From Persephonella hydrogeniphila (GTDB taxonomy: Bacteria; Aquificota; Aquificia; Aquificales; Hydrogenothermaceae), in the NCBI RefSeq assembly GCF_900215515.1, contig NZ_OBEI01000001.1:186001-250000 (forward strand): 64,000 bases of DNA. The letters run 5' to 3'. The notes below the pieces were generated by a model, which was given only the letters and a program-made list of their open reading frames with translations, made no database searches and was not told the origin of the DNA. This document shows, piece after piece, positions 33,790-42,480 of the stretch (the stretch's first letter is position 1; each line of letters starts with the position of its first letter). The position numbers were made by a program, and so were the translations under genes.

Positions 33790-35284
33790 CAGATAGACCT
33801 CCATTATACTTCACGGTGCAATCGTTATCTGCATCTGCACTAAGTGCATCATTATAAGTAATAATTCCTATAAAATTTCTGCATCTTCCCCACCAATTTC
33901 TACTTTCATACAGAGCTACACATTCACCACTTGACATAGCCACAGATGAATTATTGGAAAATAAAGTACAGGAGGAGGTTCCGATACAAAAGCCAAGTAG
34001 AACCTGACCTTTGATATAGTAAATATCAGAGCCAGTTCTATTAAAAAGATTTATACTGGAGCAGCTTCCCCCTGAGCCTCCAGAGGCTGTAGATGAGCAA
34101 TCCGGGTCTATAACAGTCAAAGAGAAGCCTTTGTAAGCTGTCATTCCACAGGATTGTGCAGACACTGTGAAATTATAAGGGGACGAATTGCTGCATCCTG
34201 TATCCGAGCCAACTGTTCCTGAGATTTCCCCTGTTGAATTGTTTAAAGACAGACCATCAGGAAGAGTTCCATTTGTTAGGTTCCAGGAGTAAGAATCTCC
34301 TCCTCCCATGGCATACAGCGTAACATTGTAATCACTTCCTTCATAGGCTGTAGGCAGAACTTCTGTAAGAATTTTAACAGGTTGCGGTTTTACTTTGATT
34401 GTAATACTGCTCGGGGTGTTTATTTCGTCTCCTAAAGAGTCCTTAACGCAGACATTGTCTACTGTAATTTCACCACTGCAATCTGTAATTGAGCCGGCAT
34501 TAGAATCATTATCAAAATTAACTGTTCCTGTTATATATCCGTCAGATTGAAGGGATAAACCGTACCCTGACCATCTACTCCCTGTATTACAACTTCCACT
34601 GTTCCATGTTCCGAAGGTATAGGGAGGTTTTCCCCCGGAAACACTTACTTTTGCAGAATAGGGAGTATCTTCCACCGCATCAGGAAGATTTTGATAATTA
34701 TCTATTTTTAGTGGTTTACAGGCTTCTTTTTCGTGAAGTTCTTCTATTGTAACCCATTTTACTATGTCATCGTATGCTTCTACCCTTGCAAAATCTCCGC
34801 TGTAATTATCAACATTAACACCGTACTCGTAAACCTTTATAGTTTTATCAGTACTCACTTCTTCTGAACCGGCAGTCTGGTTATTAAAATTTCCATCTCC
34901 ACTCAAAACAATAAAAGCAACATTTTCAACAGTTTGGGTTGGAGATGTACACGCTGCATCGGAACATATTTCTACAGTTATATGAGTATTTAGCCTTCCA
35001 CAGTAGTCTGTGAGACCAGAATCGTATATGTATACAAGATCTTTTCCATAAGCGTCTTTTTTTTCTCTTACTATTGATGAAAACTTTGTCAGGTCAGGAA
35101 GTTTAGAGGTTGAGTATGTATATCCAAGGACTGCTTCCACAGCAGCATTCACTTTTTCTTTAGTCTCTTTTACTTTGGCTCTCTTTACTAATATAGAAAA
35201 AGCCGTAAGACCAAGACCTAAAAGAAGTCCTACTATAACCAGAACCATAGCAAGCTCTATCAGGGTGAATCCTTTTTTATTCAT
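33782..35284 (-). CDS. Large type IV pilin-like protein with Ig-like (He_PIG) domains
   Basis: A 500-residue prepilin-like protein, far longer than normal pilins. The N-terminus NKKGFTLIELAMVLVIVG is a class III signal, cleaved after Gly and with Glu5. The globular part holds two putative Ig domains with the pattern PYSAKVSVSGGKPPYTF...GLSLQSDGYITGT and NVTLYAMGGGDSYSWN...GLSLNNSTGEISGT. It is rich in Cys, suggesting disulfides. It may be a tip pilin or adhesin of the MSHA-like pilus (MshO/Q position). The ATG at 35284 follows GGAGG and overlaps the TPR gene end. Confidence 0.85.
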   Translation of the reverse strand: MNKKGFTLIELAMVLVIVGLLLGLGLTAFSILVKRAKVKETKEKVNAAVEAVLGYTYSTSKLPDLTKFSSIVREKKDAYGKDLVYIYDSGLTDYCGRLNTHITVEICSDAACTSPTQTVENVAFIVLSGDGNFNNQTAGSEEVSTDKTIKVYEYGVNVDNYSGDFARVEAYDDIVKWVTIEELHEKEACKPLKIDNYQNLPDAVEDTPYSAKVSVSGGKPPYTFGTWNSGSCNTGSRWSGYGLSLQSDGYITGTVNFDNDSNAGSITDCSGEITVDNVCVKDSLGDEINTPSSITIKVKPQPVKILTEVLPTAYEGSDYNVTLYAMGGGDSYSWNLTNGTLPDGLSLNNSTGEISGTVGSDTGCSNSSPYNFTVSAQSCGMTAYKGFSLTVIDPDCSSTASGGSGGSCSSINLFNRTGSDIYYIKGQVLLGFCIGTSSCTLFSNNSSVAMSSGECVALYESRNWWGRCRNFIGIITYNDALSADADNDCTVKYNGGLSDE

Positions 35285-36263
35285 CACTTCCTCCGAGAAC
35301 TCTAATTCGTTCAGAAATAATTTCTCTAAGTCTATTATCGGTATAGGGAAGCTGTATTAGATATCTGTAAATCCTGACTGCAAGAGAATGTTTTCCTAAA
35401 ATCTCTGACAATCTAGCATAGGCGTATCCGATATAGGGATCGGAAGGCTTTAGATTAAATGCTTTTTTATAGTAGTAGAATGCATCTTTGAGCTTACCTT
35501 CTTTTTCTTGAAGGATTCCTGCTACATAGTATAGATCTCCAGATTTTCTGTTTTTTATGTTTTTTTCTAAAAATGAGCGTACAACTTCTATATTTCCTTT
35601 TTCTAAAAGGGATAAAAGTATATCAGACAGGATCTTGTCATCCTGAATTTTGTTTAAATTTTTTATAGCTTTATCCTCTTCACCTGTATATATCTGCAGT
35701 ATGATTATATTTTTTAATAGATTTTCCGAAGGCATTACATTGAAAGCTTTTTTGTAGTATTCAAGACTTTTTTTGTACTGTTCTTTTTCAAGATATCTGT
35801 TGGCAAGTGATAAGTATGTTGAGTACAGATATGAGTTATCTACTTTTTTGTTTTCTGATTTTTCCTTAATTTTATCTTCAGAAGTTTCTTTGTGTTCTTT
35901 TACAGGAGATAAATCTTTTTCTATTTTTGCTCTGTTGGTTATCTTTTTTTCCTGAACTACTTTTTCTTTCTCTTTTTTTTCTACAGGTATCTTATCAGTA
36001 GAAGTAGGATTATCTTTTTGTTGAACAGTAAATTCAGTATTTGGACGGGAGATAGAAGTGGTTAGTAGATTATTCTCTTGATACAGAAAAACATCCTGAA
36101 ATATATACAGCAAAATAACAGAAAGGGAGAGTAAAACAGTGATGAAACCCAGTATTATATATCTGATTTTTCTGTTGTCTTCTGTAGTTTTCAGACCGGG
36201 AGGAACAGGTTTTCCTTTTTTCTCCCTTTTCATTTTTTTAAGCGTGTCCATCAAAAGACTCAT
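35277..36263 (-). CDS. TPR-repeat inner-membrane protein of the pilus locus (MshN-like)
   Basis: A 328-residue protein. A basic N-terminal cytoplasmic part (SLLMDTLKKMKREKKGKPVPPG) precedes one membrane helix near residues 35-58. A Lys/Glu-rich linker follows, then about five TPR motifs (for example KSLEYYKKAFNVMPSENLLKN, DAFYYYKKAFNLKPSDPYIGYAYARLSE). This is the layout of MshN in MSHA pilus clusters. I start at ATG 36263 since GAGGT lies upstream and the gene then begins just after the secretin stop. The MshN label comes from topology and position. Confidence 0.75.
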   Translation of the reverse strand: MSLLMDTLKKMKREKKGKPVPPGLKTTEDNRKIRYIILGFITVLLSLSVILLYIFQDVFLYQENNLLTTSISRPNTEFTVQQKDNPTSTDKIPVEKKEKEKVVQEKKITNRAKIEKDLSPVKEHKETSEDKIKEKSENKKVDNSYLYSTYLSLANRYLEKEQYKKSLEYYKKAFNVMPSENLLKNIIILQIYTGEEDKAIKNLNKIQDDKILSDILLSLLEKGNIEVVRSFLEKNIKNRKSGDLYYVAGILQEKEGKLKDAFYYYKKAFNLKPSDPYIGYAYARLSEILGKHSLAVRIYRYLIQLPYTDNRLREIISERIRVLGGSDE

Positions 36264-36271
36264 CCTGAACC

Positions 36272-37828
36272 TCAATGAACTTCAATAAGGTGTGGTCTTA
36301 AAAAGATAATCAGTTCCTTTTTTTGTTTGATTATCTCTTCCTTCCTAAATAATGCTCCTATTCCGGGAATATCAGCAAGTCCGGGTACTTTGCTGATGAT
36401 TTTCTTTTTATCTGTTCCAATAAGACCACCTATTATGATAAGGTCTCCATCTTTTACTTTTATTACTGTGCCGGCTTCTTTTATATTTAAGACAGGAGCT
36501 TCTGCGACCACTTTGTTTTCTTCAACAAGCTGTCTTATATCTTCTATCTTTGTTGAAACAGGAACTATATTCATCATGATCTCTTTATTTTCTATATAAG
36601 GTGTAACTCCCAGAAGTATTCCGTTAAGAACATTAGTCCGTAAGTATGCAACCTGCTGGGCTGTTGCCGTACCTGTAACAGTACTTATCTGTTTTTCCCA
36701 GAAAGGAACTATTACTCCAGAAGATATGAGAGCTGTCTGACCGTTTAGAACCCTAATTCTTGGGCTTGACAATGTTTCTATTTTTCCTGTTTTTTCAAGT
36801 GCATTTAAAACAGAGTTAAAGTCGGCACTTGTTACTACAAGCTGTCCGTAGCTTGTTCCCAGTGCAAGTGTCTGGGATATGCTTACAGAAGCACCTGTAT
36901 TCAGGAAGTTCCTCATTAGTAGATTCCAGTCAACTCCATATCTAAACTCTTTATCAAGGGTAACTTCTATGATCTTTGCTTCAATAAGAACCTGCTTTTT
37001 CACCTCTTTTTTCAGCTTTTTTATGAGATCTTCTACTTTTTTCATTTTATCTTTTGTAGCAGTTACGATCAGAATACCTGCAAATCTGTTTAGTGTGTAA
37101 CTGTTTAAAGGTCTTCTGTTTATAGGGATTGCACCTCTTAGACCAAGTATGTTTTCAAGAGCATTTTCAAGCTCCTGATAGTAAGCGTTTATATCTTCAG
37201 GATTTTCGTATTTTAGAGAAAAGTCTCCTTTAAGATTAGACACAGCAGGAGATACTGTAGACGTCCCTCCGGTTCCAGTTGTTCCCCCTGTTGTTCCGGT
37301 TGTTCCTCCAGTTGTACCTGAACTGCCTAAAACATCTCCTCCAAGATCTACTTTATAACTGGATTTTGTGTGTACATACGGAAGATGGAAAACTTTCGTT
37401 TTTGTTGCTTTGATGTATATAACGTTGTCTTTTATCTCATAGTAGACACCTGCAAGATCAGTTATTATTTCGAGGGCTGTCTTTATCGGGGTGTTATTAA
37501 AGTTCGCTGTTATGGTTGTATCTGTATCTACATTAGGGTCTATGGCAAGATTAAGACCTGCGTCTTTTGCTACAGCATAAAGAACAGTTTTTAAAGGAGC
37601 TTTATCTGCACTGAATGTAAAGAATTTGTTCTCAAGGGGAGATACCTTTGTTAAAGAAGGTCTTATTATAAGAGGAGGAGGTTGTGTTTTTTCAGGTAGT
37701 TTGTATTTTTCTACAAAAGGGGCTGGTTCTTTCTCCGCTTCAACAGTTTTCTGAGTATTTTGAGCCACATAACCACAGGATGCCGTAAGGAACAACAACA
37801 AAAAAGCTATTTTAAAAATTTTATCCAT
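36272..37828 (-). CDS. mshL: MshL/PilQ-type secretin lipoprotein
   Basis: A 518-residue outer-membrane secretin. The signal peptide ends in a lipobox (LTASC). A short N-terminal secretin-and-TonB-like domain (FSADKAPLKTVLYAVAKDAGLNLAIDPNV) and an N1-type domain come before the C-terminal secretin domain with VLIEAKIIEVTLDKEFRYGVDW, TLSSPRIRVLNGQTALI, GILLGVTPYI and the closing ELIIFLRPHLI. A Gly/Thr-rich low-complexity stretch of about 30 residues near 170-200 is a likely flexible insert. It forms the pilus exit pore. It overlaps the upstream small gene by 22 bases. Confidence 0.92.
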   Translation of the reverse strand: MDKIFKIAFLLLFLTASCGYVAQNTQKTVEAEKEPAPFVEKYKLPEKTQPPPLIIRPSLTKVSPLENKFFTFSADKAPLKTVLYAVAKDAGLNLAIDPNVDTDTTITANFNNTPIKTALEIITDLAGVYYEIKDNVIYIKATKTKVFHLPYVHTKSSYKVDLGGDVLGSSGTTGGTTGTTGGTTGTGGTSTVSPAVSNLKGDFSLKYENPEDINAYYQELENALENILGLRGAIPINRRPLNSYTLNRFAGILIVTATKDKMKKVEDLIKKLKKEVKKQVLIEAKIIEVTLDKEFRYGVDWNLLMRNFLNTGASVSISQTLALGTSYGQLVVTSADFNSVLNALEKTGKIETLSSPRIRVLNGQTALISSGVIVPFWEKQISTVTGTATAQQVAYLRTNVLNGILLGVTPYIENKEIMMNIVPVSTKIEDIRQLVEENKVVAEAPVLNIKEAGTVIKVKDGDLIIIGGLIGTDKKKIISKVPGLADIPGIGALFRKEEIIKQKKELIIFLRPHLIEVH

Positions 37829-38262
37829 CTCTCACCCCATTTACCATTTAATAAAATTCCGTCCTTTGTAATTCTAACAATTTTTTCGTCAGGAGAAATC
37901 CTGTCTCCTTCTTTATATAACCTGTTATTTATAATTACATATCTGTTTTTTCCTATATATATAAAGCTAATTTTGTATTCTGGCGGAGGTTTTTCTAATG
38001 TTTCTTTTTTGCGTATTTCAGGTATGGAAAAAGGTTTTACAGAGATCAAAGAGTCTAATAGAGTCATATCTATCTTGAATTCATTTTCTTTCTTCTTAAA
38101 ATGTATCTCTGCTATCTGCGGTCTGTACTCAAAGTAATCTGACCATATATCTATCACTTTTTCTCTGACTAAATTTGAAAAAAATATATAAACAAATATC
38201 CCCACAATGAGAGGTGAAACAAGGATTATAAGCTCTTTTGTTCCAAGTTTTTTTACATTCAT
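37807..38262 (-). CDS. Small bitopic pilus-assembly protein (MshK/PilP position)
   Basis: A 151-residue protein with one N-terminal membrane helix (residues 10-28, ELIILVSPLIVGIFVYIFFS), a linker and a small C-terminal domain (ISFIYIGKNRYVIINNRLYKEGDRIS...ILLNGKWGERWIKF) that resembles the HR/PilP or GspC beta domain. Such proteins link the inner-membrane complex to the secretin. It overlaps mshJ-like and mshL genes. The sequence is too divergent for a firm name; position supports MshK or a PilP analogue. Confidence 0.65.
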   Translation of the reverse strand: MNVKKLGTKELIILVSPLIVGIFVYIFFSNLVREKVIDIWSDYFEYRPQIAEIHFKKKENEFKIDMTLLDSLISVKPFSIPEIRKKETLEKPPPEYKISFIYIGKNRYVIINNRLYKEGDRISPDEKIVRITKDGILLNGKWGERWIKFLK

Positions 38263-38765
38263 TGTGTTTCACCTTCAAAAAAAGGCTGGATAAGTTTCAG
38301 TACTACCGATGTTTCTGTTCCCTGAGGTGTATTTCTTAGTTCAAATCTTTTTACTACAAGTACAGGAGATTTTTCCTTCTGAAAATCTATAAGAAGTTTG
38401 AATATATCCTCAGGAGTCTCAGGATAATACTTAAAACTTAGAGATATAGTGAGACTGTTGTTTTCTTCTTTTAAAGTTTCTGCTATCTGTGCGTCATACA
38501 GTTTTATGAGAGTGTCTGCTTTTCTTAAAATAATACCTTCTGCTTCCTTTCTATTGACTATTTTTATATTTTTTCTTTTTATCTCTCTGTCTAATTTATC
38601 AAGCTCTTCTTCAAGCTTTAAAGCTTTAGTATATGTTCTTTCTAAAAAAAGTATCTTGTCAGAAAATCTCTCATCGGCAGCTCTCATACCAGAATAGACC
38701 ATAAGTAGAAAGACAGCTACAATCACTCCCACTGCATAAGCTATGTAATACCTGTTAATCTTCAT
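38259..38765 (-). CDS. PilO/MshJ-like inner-membrane protein
   Basis: A 168-residue bitopic protein. A membrane helix (residues 5-24) is followed by a coiled coil (RTYTKALKLEEELDKLDREIKRKN) and a ferredoxin-like domain (NSLTISLSFKYYPETPEDIFKLLIDF...). This matches PilO/GspM/MshJ, which dimerises with the PilN part of the alignment complex. It overlaps the mshI-like gene by 11 bases upstream and the next gene as ATGA. The name is set by topology and order. Confidence 0.72.
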   Translation of the reverse strand: MKINRYYIAYAVGVIVAVFLLMVYSGMRAADERFSDKILFLERTYTKALKLEEELDKLDREIKRKNIKIVNRKEAEGIILRKADTLIKLYDAQIAETLKEENNSLTISLSFKYYPETPEDIFKLLIDFQKEKSPVLVVKRFELRNTPQGTETSVVLKLIQPFFEGETQ

Positions 38766-40080
38766 AGATATTCCTTTCGATTTTTATAAACAGTTTTACC
38801 GATAGTTTTTTTTCATTTTCGGTAGTTTTTATGCTGATATTTTTTATCTTTGAAATAATATTCCTCAGAGTTTCTTTAAAACTTACATACTCTGACAAGC
38901 TATCAAACTGGTGCTCAGATATGATCTCAACAATCTGCTTATCATTGTCAAGAAAGACTTTAAGCTCTTTTTCATTCAGTAATCTAAAAAGAGAGGGATA
39001 TCTGTCAAATATAAGCACAGGATTTATTCTGTTTGATAGATATATCTGCTCAAGGTAATTCTTATAATAATCAACCTCTCTTATATCTAATTTTCTGTTT
39101 ATTTTATTTATTTTGTCTTCTATCTTGGATTTTAGCCGGAGAAAGTCTTCCTTTTTACTGGATATATCTGAGTAAGCCGAGAGTATGCCAAATGCAGCAC
39201 CTACAATTAAAATTCCACTTATAGCAGATAAACCTGCTGATATCTTGTTAAATGCTCTTTCTTTTTTCAGCTCAAATGGGGAAAAATCGAACTTTTCATC
39301 TAAAAGAGCTGTTCCTATCTGCAAGGTATACTCTGTAAAATCGTTATCAGACAGTCCTTTTATAAAACCTTCTTTTTTTAGTGTATGTATCTCCATACCG
39401 GTAAGATTTCTACACAGATTTATAAACTCCTCGTTCTGTGAAGCATTTCCTGAAATCAAAATAACATCTATATCTATTCTCTTATTCCTTGTGGCAAACA
39501 TATATGTCATATTAAAGTTTTCGTAGTAAATATTGGACATCTCTTCTAAGGAAGCTATGTCTGGGATAGAATTCGCTCTTATGTACAGTGGAGTGTTATT
39601 TTTTGATATTGTGGTGAGAATTTTTTCTTCATCTCCGTAAAAATGAAACACATTTTTTTCCGGAAATGATGCTTCAGAAAAAGGAACTAAGGAAAAATTA
39701 TCAAGTGTAAATATACTCAATCTATCTAAATCCGTTTCTAAAAGCTCTATTATAGTATTAAATCTGTCTAATGGGAGGGCATAAATGTCGTATAAAAACT
39801 CATTTTCTGATATTTTTTCCTGAAATATGTAAACAAAAGTGTAATCCTTTCCTTCTTCTATCAAACCCCCTATACGGGATCTTATTATAATAGAAAGAGT
39901 TTCAATATCATCAACAGGAGGCAAAATCACAGACGAGTATACAATATCAGGATAAAAAATAGAAACGGCAACTTTCTTACTTTTTTGCTCAAAGGAGACA
40001 AACTCTGCCTTTTTATTTTTAATATTCAGCGTTATTCCTTTTCTTATTTTTCTGCCTACTTCAACCGAATATATTTTCAT
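38755..40080 (-). CDS. PilM/PilN-type alignment protein (MshI-like)
   Basis: A 441-residue protein. Residues 1-265 resemble an actin-like PilM/GspL cytoplasmic domain (IYSVEVGRKIRKGITLNIKNKK; SIIIRSRIGGLIEEGKDYTFVY). A membrane helix near residues 275-297 is followed by a coiled coil and a PilN-like periplasmic domain. A fused PilM-PilN form corresponds to MshI of MSHA systems or GspL of type II secretion. It is the first gene of the minus-strand pilus operon, divergent from the pilin gene. The family-level call is based on architecture. Confidence 0.75.
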   Translation of the reverse strand: MKIYSVEVGRKIRKGITLNIKNKKAEFVSFEQKSKKVAVSIFYPDIVYSSVILPPVDDIETLSIIIRSRIGGLIEEGKDYTFVYIFQEKISENEFLYDIYALPLDRFNTIIELLETDLDRLSIFTLDNFSLVPFSEASFPEKNVFHFYGDEEKILTTISKNNTPLYIRANSIPDIASLEEMSNIYYENFNMTYMFATRNKRIDIDVILISGNASQNEEFINLCRNLTGMEIHTLKKEGFIKGLSDNDFTEYTLQIGTALLDEKFDFSPFELKKERAFNKISAGLSAISGILIVGAAFGILSAYSDISSKKEDFLRLKSKIEDKINKINRKLDIREVDYYKNYLEQIYLSNRINPVLIFDRYPSLFRLLNEKELKVFLDNDKQIVEIISEHQFDSLSEYVSFKETLRNIISKIKNISIKTTENEKKLSVKLFIKIERNIYED

Positions 40081-40167
40081 GATTATTTCATTTTACCAGC
40101 ATATTATAATACTGAGTTTAATTTTTATAATTAAGGATTTAATAATATTGTAATCTTTTTATTAATG

Positions 40168-40185
40168 CCGATAATATTTTATCGG
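40168..40185. promoter_or_regulatory. Inverted repeat before the pilin gene
   Basis: CCGATA (40168-40173) and TATCGG (40180-40185) are perfect six-base arms with a six-base spacer. A possible plus-strand promoter, TTGTAA about 18 bases before TAATAT, overlaps it. It could be an operator for the divergent pilus operons. Confidence 0.35.
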
Positions 40186-40210
40186 ATAAAAAATCTAAAA
40201 GGAGGAGAGA

Positions 40211-40804
40211 ATGAAAAGAGAAAAGCAACAGGGTTTCACACTGGTAGAACTGGCGATTGTTCTTGTGATTATTGGAATTATTCTGGGAGCTGTTTTGAAG
40301 GGTCAGGAGCTGATAAACAATGCTAAACAGAAAAGAGTGTACTCTATCTACAAAGAAATGTTAGCAGCTGTTTACACATATTATGATAAATACAATGCTT
40401 TGCCTGGAGATGACTCTCAGGCAACTACCCATTTAAATAGTTCTACAACAGCAAATGGTGATGGAAATGGGAGGATCGATGATGGATTTATTTTTAATTG
40501 TACAAATACTTCTACAGAAGAGTCCTGTCTTGTTTTTGAGCACATGAGACTTGCAAACATAATCTCTGGATCTGGAAGACTTAATCCTCAAGGACCTTTT
40601 GGCCCAGTTTCAATAGCCTATTATGCTGGTGGAAGTACTGCGCCATTTGGAGCAGGGCACTGGATTGCCATGCAAAATATTCCTTATGATATGGCAAGAT
40701 CTATAGATGAAAAATATGACGATGGAACTTATAACACAGGAAGTATAACGGCAGATACTGATTATAGTAATACTGCAGATAAAACTCTTTACTTTAAATT
40801 CTAA
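40211..40804 (+). CDS. Type IV prepilin, MSHA-type major pilin candidate
   Basis: A 197-residue prepilin. The leader KREKQQG is cut before FTLVELAIVLVIIG, with the conserved Glu5 and hydrophobic assembly helix. The segment LKGQELINNAKQKRVYSIYK is common in MshA-like and related pilins. The globular part has DGNGRIDDGF, a Ca-binding-like loop, and two Cys that could bridge. GGAGGAG precedes the ATG. The stop overlaps the mshE start (TAATG), so pilin and motor are co-translated. It is probably a main subunit of the fibre. Confidence 0.88.
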   Translation: MKREKQQGFTLVELAIVLVIIGIILGAVLKGQELINNAKQKRVYSIYKEMLAAVYTYYDKYNALPGDDSQATTHLNSSTTANGDGNGRIDDGFIFNCTNTSTEESCLVFEHMRLANIISGSGRLNPQGPFGPVSIAYYAGGSTAPFGAGHWIAMQNIPYDMARSIDEKYDDGTYNTGSITADTDYSNTADKTLYFKF

Positions 40805-42480
40805 TGCCACACAAACCCATTGGCCAGCTCCTTAAGGAGCTGGGCTACATCACAGAAGAACAGATACAGGTTGCCCTCGAGGTTCAGGAAGTAAAAGGTG
40901 GGCTTTTTGGTGAGATTCTTCAGGAACTATCCTTTGTTTCTCCACGGGAAGTTGCTGAGGCTATAGCAACTCAGTCAGGAAAACCTTTTATTGATCTTTC
41001 CCAGTATCAGCCTTCTAAAGAGGCATTAAAGCTGCTTGACAAAAATATGGCTAAACAGTTCAGGGTTCTGCCTTTTAATGTGGAGAACGGGCAGGTTGAT
41101 ATAGCTATGGCAGACCCTTATGATCTGAATGCTATAGATATTGTCAGGAGAAGAACCGGTTTAGATGTAAATGTCTACGTTGCTGATACAGAAACACTTT
41201 TGAAAACAATTGAGATCCAGTATTTTTTACTTGAAAGACCTATAGATAAAGAAATAAAAGATATTATTGAAAAAGCCAAGGCAGGTGCTTTCGGAGGATC
41301 TGTACCTAAATTTGTAGAACTTATCATAAACCACGCGATAATAGAGAGAGCAACAGATATACATATATCTCCAGAAGATCTTGCTTCGCACATATTTTTC
41401 AGAGTAGATGGAATAATGCAGCATTACTATGCTTTTCCTAAAGAGATGCACAGCCCTGTTGTTTCAAGGATTAAAGTTCTTGCAGGAATGGATATTGCTG
41501 AACAGAGACTTCCTCAGGATGGTTCTTTTTCACACGAGTTTTTTAATGAATCTTACGATATGAGGGTTTCTTCTATTCCTACAGCGTACGGTGAAAATGT
41601 TGTTATAAGAGTTCTGTCAAAGAATTTATCTCTATTTAATCTAAAATCTCTCGGATTTGAAGAAAAAATTCTGAAAATATTAGAAGAAGAAATCTTAAAA
41701 CCTCAGGGAATTGTACTTGTAACGGGACCCACAGGCTCAGGTAAAACGACCACTCTTTATGCTGCTTTAAGAAAAATCAATGCGTTGAAAAGAAATATCC
41801 TTACAGTTGAAGACCCTATAGAGTATAAATTCCCTTTTATAAAACAAACACAGGTTAACGAAAAAGCTGGATATACTTTTGCAAGAGCAATAAGGCATTT
41901 TCTCAGACAGGATCCGGATGTTATATTGGTTGGTGAGATAAGAGATGAAGAGACTGCAGAGATGGCGATGAGAGCCTCCATAACAGGTCATCTGGTTTTA
42001 TCCACGCTCCATACAAATGATGCTGTTAGTGCTATACCCAGACTTATTGATATGAAAATAAGAGATTACATGGTGGCTTCAGGTATATCTGCAATAACAG
42101 CCCAGAGACTTGTAAGAAAAATATGTTCTTTTTGTAAAGAAGAAAAAACAGTGAATGCTACTTATTTACTTGATTACGGATTTGAGTTTGAGTCTATTAA
42201 GAAATTTGGCAATGTAGAAACTTTAGATGAAGAAGTGAAAATTTTCTATGGTAAAGGCTGTGGGCATTGTAGAGGAACCGGATATTTAGGCAGAACTGTT
42301 ATAGCAGAGCTGCTGAGAATAGACCATGAGATAGCAGATCTTATAGTAAAGGGTGCTACGCCATTGTCTATACTTGAAAAGGCGAGAGAAAAAGGAATGT
42401 GGACATTAAAAGAAGACGGCCTTATTAAAGTATTTAAAGGTATTACAACACCAGAAGAAGTAAAAAGAGTAACAGGCTGA
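40804..42480 (+). CDS. mshE: MshE/PilB-type pilus extension ATPase
   Basis: A 558-residue GspE-family motor. Residues 1-150 are an MshEN domain (PIGQLLKELGYITEEQIQVAL; RVLPFNVENGQVDIAMADPYD), which binds c-di-GMP in Vibrio MshE. The catalytic domain has Walker A GPTGSGKTTT at about 308-317, Asp box, Walker B DPDVILVGEIRDEET and the His box. A zinc-type pair, CSFC and CGHC, is kept. It powers pilin polymerisation. With two GGDEF proteins in this window, c-di-GMP control of the pilus is plausible. It overlaps pilin and mshG genes. Confidence 0.95.
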   Translation: MPHKPIGQLLKELGYITEEQIQVALEVQEVKGGLFGEILQELSFVSPREVAEAIATQSGKPFIDLSQYQPSKEALKLLDKNMAKQFRVLPFNVENGQVDIAMADPYDLNAIDIVRRRTGLDVNVYVADTETLLKTIEIQYFLLERPIDKEIKDIIEKAKAGAFGGSVPKFVELIINHAIIERATDIHISPEDLASHIFFRVDGIMQHYYAFPKEMHSPVVSRIKVLAGMDIAEQRLPQDGSFSHEFFNESYDMRVSSIPTAYGENVVIRVLSKNLSLFNLKSLGFEEKILKILEEEILKPQGIVLVTGPTGSGKTTTLYAALRKINALKRNILTVEDPIEYKFPFIKQTQVNEKAGYTFARAIRHFLRQDPDVILVGEIRDEETAEMAMRASITGHLVLSTLHTNDAVSAIPRLIDMKIRDYMVASGISAITAQRLVRKICSFCKEEKTVNATYLLDYGFEFESIKKFGNVETLDEEVKIFYGKGCGHCRGTGYLGRTVIAELLRIDHEIADLIVKGATPLSILEKAREKGMWTLKEDGLIKVFKGITTPEEVKRVTG

